A stretch of DNA of 64,000 nt. Origin: Elephas maximus indicus (lineage: Eukaryota > Chordata > Mammalia > Proboscidea > Elephantidae). A program made the position numbers and the translations under genes. Shown here one piece after another: positions 54,896-64,000 of this stretch. The stretch lies in NCBI RefSeq assembly GCF_024166365.1, contig NC_064842.1, forward strand, positions 28,677,001-28,741,000, written 5' to 3'. A model generated the notes under the pieces. The model did not search any database and was not told the origin of the DNA. It worked only from the letters and a program-made list of their open reading frames with translations. The stretch's first letter is position 1; every line of letters begins with the position of its first letter.

Positions 54896-55334
54896 GTAGT
54901 CAACATAGTTAGGTTCCAAAGACCAGGTCTTTATGTGAAAATTGGTATTATGCAAAAATGGGGGATGACCACATCAGAAAGCAGAATGGAAGATGACTAC
55001 ATCCTGACATCACTACCAAATTACATCATTGCATAACTGCCAAATTACGTCATTACATAGCTGCCAAACCACTGCAAATCATGGCCCAGCCAATAGCACA
55101 TAACACATGACATATAACCCTAACCCTCACCGCCCACATTACTCTCACCTCGCACCTCAGCATTTGTTACTGCCAGATGTAAGTCTTTAATGTGCAAAAC
55201 AGGTAGTACATTTTTTACTCTTGTCTAAATGTCAATTGTCAGATAACTAGGCAGTCAATAAGTGAGAAGTAGGTGTATTTTTTGTCATATATGAAATGTT
55301 AATGCATTGTGATTATGTTGCTGATTTTCTTCCT
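54896..55334. other. Unclassified DNA with a ~25-bp imperfect tandem repeat
   Basis: At 55007-55080 the phrase CATCATTGCATAACTGCCAAAT is followed by CGTCATTACATAGCTGCCAAAC and preceded by a shorter CATCACTACCAAATTA. Otherwise nothing recognised. Confidence 0.5.
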
Positions 55335-56142
55335 AAATTTTATTTTGTTGTTGTTGAGTAAAACATACACCAATTCAACAGTCTGTTCATGTACCATTTA
55401 GTGACATTGCTTACATTCTTCAAGTTGTGCAACCATTCTCACCCTCCTTTTCTGAGTTGTTCCTCCCTCATTAATGTAAACTTACTGCCCACTAAGATTC
55501 CTATGTAATCTTTTGAGTTGCTGTTACCACTTTGATTCCATATAGATACTTTTAAAAGAGCATATGCTCCAGGCAGACATTTTTTACTAGTTAAGCTAAA
55601 ATATTGTTTGGTTTTAAGAAGACTTCAGGAGACATTTTTGGTTTAAGGTTAAAAGATTATCTCAGGGCAGTACAGGGATTCATCCAGCCTTCATGGCTCC
55701 AGAAAGTCTGGGGCCTGTGAAAATTTGAAAGTCTGTTCTGCATTTTCCCCTTTTTGATCAGGATTCTTCTATGGAATCTTTGATCAAAATGTTCAGTAAT
55801 GATAGCCAGGCACCATCCAGTTCTTCTGGTCTCATGGCAAAGGAGGCAGTTGTTGCTGGAAGCAACTACCCACACATTCTATTTCCTCCTCCTATACCTG
55901 GCTGTCCTTCCTCTGTTGCTCCAGGTAAATAGAGACCAATTATCATGCCTCGTATGGCTGCTTGCAAGCTTTTAAGAACCAGGCACTATGCAACAAACTA
56001 GGGGGTAAGACAGAAGCACTAAGCATGTTATTAAGCCAATTCACTGGGATGTCCCATGAAACCATGACCCTAAACCTCCAAACCAAGGAATCAAATCCCA
56101 TGAGGTGTTTGGTTGTACATAAGCAGTCGCAGCAGCTACTCT
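55335..56142 (-). mobile_element. L1 3'UTR
   Basis: AAAACATACACCAATTCAAC, CATTCTTCAAGTTGTGCAACC, CCAGGCACCATCCAGTTC, AGAGACCAATTATCATGCC, TAGGGGGTAAGACAGAAGC: reversed L1 3'UTR. It stops at a T-run (56143-56160) that marks a boundary with the next L1 section. Confidence 0.82.
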
Positions 56143-56770
56143 TTTTTTTTTTTTTTTTTGATCATTTTTGTAAATGTATTTATTGTGTAACTTTGGCAAT
56201 TTAACTTTCACAGGTATATAAGTTATTAACAGCAATTACAATAATCGGCTATGCAGCCCAACCCTTAATCAGGGTGATTTTCCCCTCACCGTTGAGCCTT
56301 CTTTTCCCTGTCTCTCCTGCCCCTGCTAAACACTAACAAACTTTGGTGTCTATACATGTGCCTTTCCTTGTCTTTTTATGTGAGGTCATCTAATATTTGT
56401 CCTTTTGTAATTGGCTTATTTCACTCAGCATAGTTTGTTTCTTCAGGCTCCATCCATATCGTAGCATGTATGAAGACTTCATTTCTCCTACTGGCTGAGT
56501 AGTATACCTTTGTATGTATGTACCACATTTTGTTTATCCATTCATCTGTTGATGGGCATTTAGGTTGTTTCTACCTTTTGGCTATTGTGAATAGTACTGC
56601 AGTGAACACTGGTGTACAAGTCATCTTTTGAGTCTTTGCTTTCAGATCTTTTGAGTATTATATACCTAGGAGTGGAATTGCTGGGTAATATGGTAGTTCT
56701 ATTTTTAGTTTTTTGAGGAACTGCCACACTGTTTTCCACAACGGCTGTACCACATTGCATTCCTACCAGC

Positions 56771-57425
56771 AATGGATAAAAAAAAAACCCTTGTCATCAA
56801 GTTGATTCCGAATTGTAGCGAGTCTGTACGTGTCTTTGTCATCTAGTGCTGCTGTAACAGAGATACCACAAGTGGATGGCTTTAACAAAGAGAAGTTTAT
56901 TTTCTCACAGTCTATTAGGTTACAAGTCCAAATTCTGGGCATGGGCTCCAGGGGAAGGCTTTCTCTGTTGGCTCTGGAGGAAGGTCCTTGTCCTCAATCT
57001 TCCCCTGGTCAAGGAACTTCTCAGGCTCAGGGACCCCATGTCCAAAAGGTGTACTCTGCTCCTGGTGCTGTTTTCTTGGTGGTATGAGGTCGCCAACTCT
57101 CTGCTTGCTTTCCCCTCCTTTTATCTGTTGAGAGATAAAAGGTGGTACAGGCCACACCCCAGGGAAACTCCCTGTACATTGAATCAGGGAGGTGACTTGA
57201 GTAAGGATGGTGTTACAATCCCACCCTAATCCTCTAAACATAAAATTTCAATCACAAAATGGAGGACAACCACTCGTGGCCTAATCAAGTTGATATACAG
57301 ATTTTTGGAGGGACATAATTCAGTCCATGACAATAAAAAAAAAAAAAGGACAGAGTAAAACTGCCCTATAGGGTTTCCAAGTCTGTAATCTTTATGGAAG
57401 CAGACTGCCACATCTTTCTCCCACA
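56771..57425 (-). mobile_element. AfroSINE (long variant) split by an LTR, inserted in L1
   Basis: Left piece about 56780-56830 (CTTGTCATCAAGTTGATTCC) and right piece about 57345-57425 (GACAGAGTAAAACTGCCC, TCTGTAATCTTTATGGAAGC, CTGCCACATCTTTCTCCC). The direct repeat AGCAATGGATA at 56769-56779 and 57426-57436 is the SINE TSD. Confidence 0.83.
56831..57332 (-). mobile_element. Solo LTR, MaLR-like family, inside the SINE
   Basis: TGTCTTTGTCATCTAGTGC to CAGTCCATGACA. No clear 5-bp duplication (GTACG versus ATAAA). Contains GGTGGTACAGGCCACACC and AATCCCACCCTAATCCTC. Confidence 0.85.
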
Positions 57426-60400
57426 AGCAATGGATAATGCTTTCAATTTCCCCACACCCTTGCCAACATTTGTTATTTATTTATTTAAATCCTAGTGGGA
57501 GTGAAATGGTATCTCATTGTGGTTTTTGTTTGCTTCTCTCTGATGGCTAATGATGCTGAGCATCTTTTCATCTGTCTGGTGGCCATTTGAATGTCCTCTT
57601 TGGTGCAATGTCTGTTTAGGTCCTTTGCCCACTTTTTGATTGTGTTATTTGTCTTTTTGTTGTTGAAGTTTTATATATATTTTTGTTATTACATTCTTAT
57701 TGGATATATGGTTTCCAAAGGTGTTCTCCCAGTCAGTAGCTTGTCTTTTCATCTTTTTGGTAAAGTCTTCTGATGAACAGAAGTTTTTAATTTTTATGAG
57801 GTCCCATTAATTTGTCTTTTGCTGTTTGTGCTTTTGTTATTAACACCGTCCATTGTTAAAAGCTAGGACTGACAGCATTGCACCTGCATTTTCTTCTAAG
57901 AATTTTATGGTTTTAGTTTGCACATTTAGGTCCTTAATCCATTTTGAATTTGTTTTCGTGTATGGTATGAGGCATGGATCCTGTTTCATTTTTCTGCATG
58001 TGGAAATCCAGTTGTCCCAATACCATTTATTGAAGAGACTCTTCTTTCCCCATCAAATAGACTTAGTACCACCAAAAAAACACATGTCAAAAATCGGTTG
58101 ACCATAGATGTGTGGGTTTATTTCTGGACTTTCAATTCCATTCCATTGGTCTATGTGTCTGTTGTTATACCAGTACCAGGCTATTTTGATTACTGTAGCT
58201 GTATAGTATGTTTTAAAATCAGGGAGTGTGAGTCCTCGTACTTTGTTTTTTTTTTTTCAACATTGCTTTGGCTATTCAGGGCCTCTTGCTGTTCCATATT
58301 AAGTTGAAGATGTCTATAAAGAAGGCTGTTGGAAATTTGATTAGGATTGTGTTGAATCTGTAGATTTCTTTGGGTAGTATTGACATCTTAACGATATTAA
58401 GCCTTCCAATTTATGAATATGGAACATTTTTCCATTTATTTAAGTTTAATCTCTTTCATCAGTGTTTATAGTTTTCATTGCATAAGTCCTTTACACCCCT
58501 GGTTAGATTTATTCTTAAGAATTTTATTCTCTTAGATGCTATTGTAAATGGAATTGTTTCCCTAATTTCCTTTTCAGATTTCTCATTGATGTTGTGTAGA
58601 AACTCAACTGATTTTTGTTTTTTAAGCAACTTTGCCAAATTCCTCTATTAGCTCTATAAGTTTTCTTGTGGACTCTTTGGGAATTTCTGTATAGGATCAT
58701 ATCATCCACGAATAGAGATTTTTTACTTCTTTTTTTTACATTCTGAATACCTTTTATTTATTTATTTATTGTCTTATTGCTCTGGCTAGGATTTCTAATA
58801 CAATATTGAATAGAAGTGGTAAGAACAGGCACCCTTGTCTTGTTCCCAGTTTCATGGGGGAAGCTCTCAGTCTTTCTCCATTAAGTATAATGTTGACTGT
58901 TGGCTTTTTATATATTCCCTGAATCATACTGAGGAATTTCCCTTACTCCAGTCTTAGGATTTTCATCAACAAAAGGTGTTCAATTTTATCAAATGCTGTT
59001 TCTGCATCCATAACTAGAGATGATTATGTGGTTCTTTTCTTTTATTTGATTGATGTGTGGTGTATTCCATTGGTTGATTTTCTAATGTTGAAACATTCCT
59101 GCATTCCTGGAATAAACCGCACTTGATCATGGTGTATGACTTTTTAAATATGCTATTGGATTCTGTTTGCTAGCATTTTGTTGAGGATTTTTGCGTCTAC
59201 ATTCATGAGGGATATTGGCCTGTAGTTTTCTTTTCTTGTTGCATCTTTGTCTGGTTTTAGTATCAGGTTTATGTTTGCTTCATAGAGTGAATTACGGAGT
59301 ATTCCTTCCTCCTCTATCTTTTGGAAGAGTTTAAACAGTACTGGTGTCAGTTCTTCTCTAAATGTTTGGTAGAATTCCTCAGTGAAGACGTCTGGTCCAG
59401 GACTTTTTTTTTTGCTGGAAGATTTTTGATCACGGATTCAATCTCTTCACTTGTTATGGGTCTGTTGAGACTTTCTATTTCCTCTTCAGTCAGTTTGGGT
59501 AGATTGTATGCTTCTAAGAATTTGTCCATTTTGTCTAGGTTATACAGTTTGTTGCTATACAGTAGTTCATAATATTCTGTCATAATTCTCTATTTTTATC
59601 TGGTCAGTTGTAATGTCTTCTCATTTCTTATTCTGGTTAATTGGATCTTTTTTTTTCTTTGTCAGTCTAGCTAAAGGTTTGTCAATTATATTGACCTTTT
59701 CAGAGAACCAACTTCTGGTTTTATTGATTTCCTCTATTGTTTTTCTGTTCTCAATTTTATTTATTTATGCTCTGATTTTTGTCATTTCCCTTCTTCTGGT
59801 AGATTTAGGCTTAATTTGCTCTTCTTATTCTAGTTCCTGGAGTTGTCAAGTTAGGCTATTGACATCTTTCTTCTTTTTTCATGTAGGTGTTTATTGCTAT
59901 AAGTTTCCTTCTGAGCACTGCCTTTGCTGCATTCCGTAAGTTTTGGTATGTTGTGCTTTCATTTCCATTTGACTCTAAGAATTTGTGATTTCTCTCTTGA
60001 TTTTTCCTTATCTATTGGTAGTTTAATAGTGTGTTGTTTGATTTCCATGTTTGTGCATTTTCCTTTTTTATTTTTTTCTGTCATTGGATTTCTAGCTTCA
60101 CTCTGTTGTGGTCAGAGAAAATACTTCTCATGATTTCAATCTTTTTTAAATTTATCAAGACTTGCTTTGTAACCTAACGTGGTCTATCCTGGAGAATGAT
60201 CCATGTCCACACTGCAGGAGAATGTATATTGCGCTGTTGTTGGGTGGAGTGTTCTATATATGTCTGTTAAGTTGGTTTATAGTGTCAGTCAAGTCCTCTG
60301 TTTCCTTCTTGATCTTCTTTCTAGATGTTCTGTCCGATATTGAAAGTGGTACATTGAAGTATCCAACCATTATCGTAATGCTATCTATTTTGCCCTTCGA

Positions 60401-60990
60401 TTTTATCAGCATTTGCTTTGTATAATTAGAAGCTCCAATGTTGGGTGCATATATATTTATGACTGTTAAATCTGCTGGATTAATTGACCCTTTTTTCACT
60501 GTGTAACGTCCATCTTTATCTCTTCTAACAGATTTTGTCTTAAAGTCTGCTTTATCTGACATGAAGATTGCCATCCTAGCTTTCTTTTGATTATTATTTG
60601 TCTGGAATATTTTTTTCCATTCTTTCCACTTGCAACCTATTTGTGTCCTGGGGTTTAAAATGTGTCTTTTGTAAACAGCATATAGTTGGATCATTTTTTT
60701 TTTAAATCTATTCTGCCACTCTTTTGACTAAAACATTTGGTCCATTTACATTCACTGTAATTACTGACTAGAAGTGACTTACTTCTCCCATTTTTGTTTT
60801 TTGTGTGTCTTAAGCCTTCTTGTAGCCTTGGTGGTGCAGTGGTTAAGAGCTCAACTGTTAACCAAAAGATTGGCAGTTCAAATCTACCAGCCACTCCTTG
60901 GAAACCCTAGGGCGCAGTTCTGCTGTGTTCTGTAGGGTTATTATGGGTTTGGAATTGACTTGACAGCAAAGGTTTTTTTTTTTTTTTTTT
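57426..60990 (-). pseudogene. L1 ORF2p remnant (endonuclease and reverse transcriptase)
   Basis: Minus frames show the endonuclease (60254-60694: KKARMAIFMSDKADFK, RDKDGRYTVKKGSINPADLT, NIYAPNIGASNY, TIMVGYFNVPLSISDR), an RT-N-terminal piece (59347-59583: [35 protein letters not shown]), and later ORF2 text in nucleotide form. In the endonuclease the usual GDFN reads GYFN, so a catalytic aspartate is lost. The protein is broken in many places. Confidence 0.88.
60822..60985 (+). mobile_element. AfroSINE with T-rich tail
   Basis: TAGCCTTGGTGGTGCAGTGG, TTGGCAGTTCAAATCTACC, TGACTTGACAGCAAAGG then T23. The near-repeats TTAAGCCTTCTTGT and TTAAGTCCTTCTTTGT at the edges look like a TSD. Confidence 0.88.
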
Positions 60991-61091
60991 TTTTTAAGTC
61001 CTTCTTTGTCTTTCTCCTTTACTACTGCTTGCTTTTTGTGTTTTGTTGGTTTATTGCGGTGAGCCATTTTGGTTCCGCTCTTCTTTCCTTT

Positions 61092-61255
61092 TGTGTGTGT
61101 GTTTTACTTTTCTTAGTGGTTACCATGAGTATTATATTTAGCAGCTTATATTTATGACCAAAAAACCTAAAAAAAGAAAGGTTTTTTGGTCATAAATATA
61201 AGCTGCTAAATATAATACTCATGGTAACCACTAAGAAAATTAAAACACAGACACA
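61092..61255. repeat. 164-bp near-perfect inverted repeat (hairpin)
   Basis: Arms 61108-61168 and 61179-61239 are 61 bp and perfectly complementary around a 10-base A-rich centre (61169-61178). With two mismatches the pairing extends to 61092-61255, where GT and CA runs face each other. It lies in the L1 between the ORF2 start and the ORF1 region. Confidence 0.97.
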
Positions 61256-61262
61256 CACACAC
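61247..61262 (+). repeat. (CA)n microsatellite
   Basis: Short CA run at the edge of the hairpin, matched by a GT run at 61091-61101 on the other side. Confidence 0.8.
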
Positions 61263-62600
61263 ATTTATGACATCCTAGGGTAAATTGGTACCAACTTAAC
61301 TTCGGTAGCGTACCAGAAGTTCTATATCTATACCATTCCTCTCCCCCACTTTTTCTGTTGTTATCACTAGTTATGTCTTTATATTACATGTGCCCTGTAA
61401 GATAATTTTATCCTTGCTTTTTATGTATTTGTTATTAAGAAATATGAAGGACAACACAATTAGAATTACCAAGCATGAATACTTTATTACTAGCCGTTAT
61501 ACTTGTCCATGCATTTCCCTTTATTAGGGACCTTTCTTTTTATGTATAGCTTTGAATCAGTTTCCAGTGTTTTTTCCCTCCCATCTACAGAACTCCCATT
61601 AGTGTTTTTTTGTAGGACTGGTTGGGTGGATATGAACTCTCTTAGCTTCTGTTTATGTGGGAATGTTTTAATTTCACCCTCATTCTTGAAGAATATTTTC
61701 TGTGGGTATAGTATTCTTGGTTGACAGTTTTTTGTTTTTTTCCCTTTCAACTATTTAAATATTCTATATCGGGTCGCTATGAGTCAGAATCAACTCGATG
61801 GCAGTGGGTGGGTTTATTGCCTTCGGCCTCCAATGTTTCTGAGGAAGAATTGGGACTTAGTTTCGTAGGGATCCTTTGTATGTGACTGTTTGCTTCTCCC
61901 TTGCTGCTTTCAGGGTTCTCTCTTTATCTTTGCTTTTTGAGAGCCTAGCTATGATGTGTCTTGGTGTGGATCTCTGGGTTTATTCTGCTTGGGGTTCTAT
62001 GAGCTTCTTGGATTTGTAGATTCATGTTCTTCATTAGATTGGGGAAATTTTCTGTCATTATTTCTTCAAATATTCTTTCTGTCCCTTTCACTCTCTCATC
62101 TCCTTCTGGAATTCCAATGATGCATACATTAGGTCTCTTGTTGTAGCCCCATAATTCTATTAAATGGTGCTCAACCTTCTTAAGCCTCTGTTCTTGTTGC
62201 TCTTTGGTCCCTGTAATTTTAACTATCTCATCCTCTAATTTGATGATTCTTCTGCCTGGTTAAATCTGTTTGTAAGTCTTCCTGTTGTTTCTCATTTTAG
62301 TTACTGTCTCTTTCAATTGCAGTATCTCTTTTTACAGACCCTCACTTTGTTCTTGCCTTGTTTTTCTTATTTCTTTAAGCTCTTTGTCTATATTTTCCCT
62401 TAGGTCTTTAATTATGCTTAACATTGTTGTATTATATTCTTCCATTTTTTTCATTTGGTCATCCCTAGATGCACTTTCATTCTGTTTGTCATGTTCATTT
62501 GGATAATGATTGTTTTTCTGTTCCTCCTAAGTCTTGTTAATTTTTGTTGGAGCGTTGGAATTTTCAAGGGTATTAACTTTCTCAGTTCTCCACAGTATTT
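61250..62600 (-). pseudogene. L1 ORF1-proximal remnant
   Basis: The minus frame at 61490-61750 reads ILYPQKIFFKNEGEIKTFPHKQKLREF with VLQKNTNGS, matching the region upstream of ORF2 in old L1 and HAL1-type elements. Further right, the coiled-coil-coding region appears reversed (TTCTTTAAGCTCTTTGTC, TCATCCTCTAATTTGATG). Not intact. Confidence 0.6.
61768..61815 (+). mobile_element. AfroSINE tail fragment
   Basis: GGGTCGCTATGAGTCAGAATC then AACTCGATGGCAGTGGGTGGG: the last about 45 bases only. Confidence 0.75.
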
Positions 62601-63104
62601 GGTGGTTTTGCCCACATTGCTTTCTGCAAAAAAATTCTTGAGCAGGCAGAGCCTTCAGCCCTTGCTTACCATTTCCTCTACCTCTCCATAATAGCTCCTT
62701 TTCCCTCCCTGGTTTAATTAGGATTTGAAATCTCCAGATCCCAGTTTTTAACTTTCAGTCTCTACCAAACACACCAGAAAACATGCTGTGATCAATCCAT
62801 CCATCAGCTGGCACCGCCACTCAGGCAAGATATTGTGTACCAGTCATTCTGTCCACCAGGGGGTACAGTCCTCTCTCTCTCTCTTCCCTTCTCTGTTTCT
62901 ACAACCATGTTTTCAGTCTAAGAACCCACACCCAGTGATCCCCCTTCAGGGTTCACTACTGCCCTGTGGTTTAGCCCCAGGCTTCCTTCCTTGCTCTGTG
63001 GGGGCTGCCTCAATCTGAGCTGGCTTTCAGGTTAAGCACAAGCAGACTTTCCTCTGTTGCAGGCAGAGGAGGGTCTGGCACTCCTCAGGAGAACCTCCAA
63101 GAGA
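62600..63104 (-). other. Probable L1 5' region
   Basis: GC content rises and a CT-rich run (62872-62885) appears. The position, between the ORF1-type region and the tandem units, fits an L1 5' untranslated region in minus orientation. No independent motif proof. Confidence 0.45.
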
Positions 63105-64000
63105 CCTGTCTTGTTGGTTTCAGAGTCCCAGAGGCCCTGTGGTGGTTGGCGGGGAGGGGGGCAATCCCTTCTTAGGTGACCATTCTCCTGATTCCATTGT
63201 AGGGGACCTTCTGTAGGAGTTAATATCAATCCAGCAGCCAACATTTACTGGGTAGAGGAAGGATTGTCATGCTCTGAATGGACTCCCAGGTGGGTCTGCC
63301 TTGTTGCTATCAGAGCCCACCCTGCAGTATGTTGGCTGTGAGTGTAGCCTTTACTCAAGATGCCCACTTCCTAGAATACAGCAGCCTTAGTTAGCAGTCC
63401 TCGGCAGTGACTGGAAGGGGAAGCAGACAGACCCAAGTTGATCCTCAGGGAATTTTGTCCTATCAGTTTCAGAGGCCTGAACTATGGGGTGCACAGGGAG
63501 GTGGAAGAGTGCTGAGTATGGGAGCATACTCCACTGCGGTGTCCTTCTATAGCAGTTTGCAACACCCTGGCAACCAGCAGTTACCAGGTGGGGGAGGGGT
63601 GTCATACACCAGTCAGATCCCCAGAGTTCTGCCTTGTTGTTATCAGTATCCCCCCCGACACACACACACATGCTTGTAGATTGTTGGCTGTGAATGCAGC
63701 CTCCACTCAAGATGTCTGCTTCCTAGCACACAGCATTCTCAGACAGTAGTTCTCAGTGCCAACCAGAAGTGGGGGCAGACTAACCCAAATTGACCCCTAG
63801 GAAAGTTTGTCCTGTTGATTTCAGAGGCCTGTGTTATGGGGTGCCCAGAGAAGCAGGTTGAGTGCTGACTATGGGGGCAGACTCCACTCTAGAGACTTCT
63901 CTAGCAATTCCCTCCAGGCTTGTAGGTGACAGTCTGGGTGGAAGAGGGGTTTTCACATCCAAACAGACCCCCAGGGAGATCTCTCTTGTTGCTATCAGAG
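63105..64000 (-). repeat. Tandem ~330-350-bp units, possible L1 promoter monomers
   Basis: The anchor TCTGCCTTGTTGCTATCAGAG and its variants start at 63105 (short unit), 63295, 63628 and 63980. Within units the order repeats: TTGGCTGTGAGTGTAGCC / TTGGCTGTGAATGCAGCC; CTCAAGATGCCCACTTCCTAG / CTCAAGATGTCTGCTTCCTAG; TTTCAGAGGCCTG; GGGGTGCACAGGGAGG / GGGGTGCCCAGAGAAGC. The array runs off the window edge. Confidence 0.8.

Larger units (their letters stand above)
56143..63100 (-). mobile_element. Long L1 LINE (3' end, ORF2, ORF1-type region, 5' region)
   Basis: A poly(T) at 56143-56160 marks the 3' end. ORF2 C-terminal text runs from about 56560, ORF2 body from 57425 to about 60990, and the ORF1-proximal region from 61250 to 62600. 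It is interrupted by a SINE with an LTR in it (56770-57425), a SINE (60822-60985), a hairpin (61092-61255) and a SINE tail (61768-61815). It may be more than one merged copy. Confidence 0.82.

Noticed and set aside
57591..60425. Several plus-strand Phe/Leu-rich frames resembling transporters
   Set aside because: They are complements of the L1 ORF2 coding strand.
61091..61262. Facing MITE inverted repeats instead of a template-switch hairpin
   Set aside because: The arms meet at a 10-base centre, include L1 sequence continuous with one flank, and have no TA or 8-bp target duplication.
1..64000. A bacterial-type defence, biosynthetic or phage system
   Set aside because: No ribosome binding sites, operons, integrase-flanked islands or compact coding; the repeats and splice signals are mammalian.

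Overview
This window is mammalian nuclear DNA, most likely from an elephant or a close relative (Afrotheria, probably Paenungulata). The main reason is the density of tRNA-derived SINEs of the AfroSINE type, whose RTE-like tail contains motifs such as GAGTCGGAATCGACTC and CCTATAGGACAGAGTAG. Pieces of an RTE/Bov-B-clade LINE carry the same tail. Old mammalian repeats (MIR, L2, MER5A, MLT-type LTRs) are also present. I see nothing bacterial or viral in organisation: no operon, CRISPR array, or rRNA or tRNA gene. Almost every open frame in the window lies in a transposable-element relic or is a chance frame.

Layout. 1-2000: AT-rich single-copy DNA with one weak minus-strand terminal-exon candidate (313-529). 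2050-2975: an old L1 5' fragment. 3007-4650: an LTR-like repeat split by a minus-strand Bov-B relic. 4655-9314: a decayed minus-strand ERV-L-type provirus with one LTR and gag, protease, RT, RNase H and integrase remnants. 9383-10690: Bov-B tail, L1, SINE, solo LTR and MER5A. 11925-13480: a CpG island with GC boxes, a (GCC)7 run and two strong plus-strand splice donors. This is the best host-gene promoter and first exon in the window; I do not recognise the gene. 13.5-64 kb would then be intron or intergenic DNA, and I recognise no coding exon in it.

The rest is layered retrotransposons: three plus-strand L1 3' ends at 27.9-31.8 kb, two of them in one target site; solo LTRs of one MaLR-like family at 9.9, 40.1, 45.1, 47.2, 51.2, 51.6 and 56.8 kb, all on the minus strand; and a long minus-strand L1 from about 55.3 kb to the right edge, whose 5' end carries ~330-350-bp tandem units. 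Many boundaries can be read from target-site duplications (TSDs), so an insertion order can be reconstructed.

The most interesting observations are two candidate L1 3'-transductions (one ending at an LTR poly(A) site, 45035-46313), a near-perfect 164-bp hairpin made by inverted duplication inside an L1 (61092-61255), the tandem 5' units of that L1, a TSD-defined insertion nest in a MIR (24.6-25.6 kb), and SINE families that share a core with the RTE LINE. I found no previously undescribed functional gene system. The provirus is described only as a broken relic.
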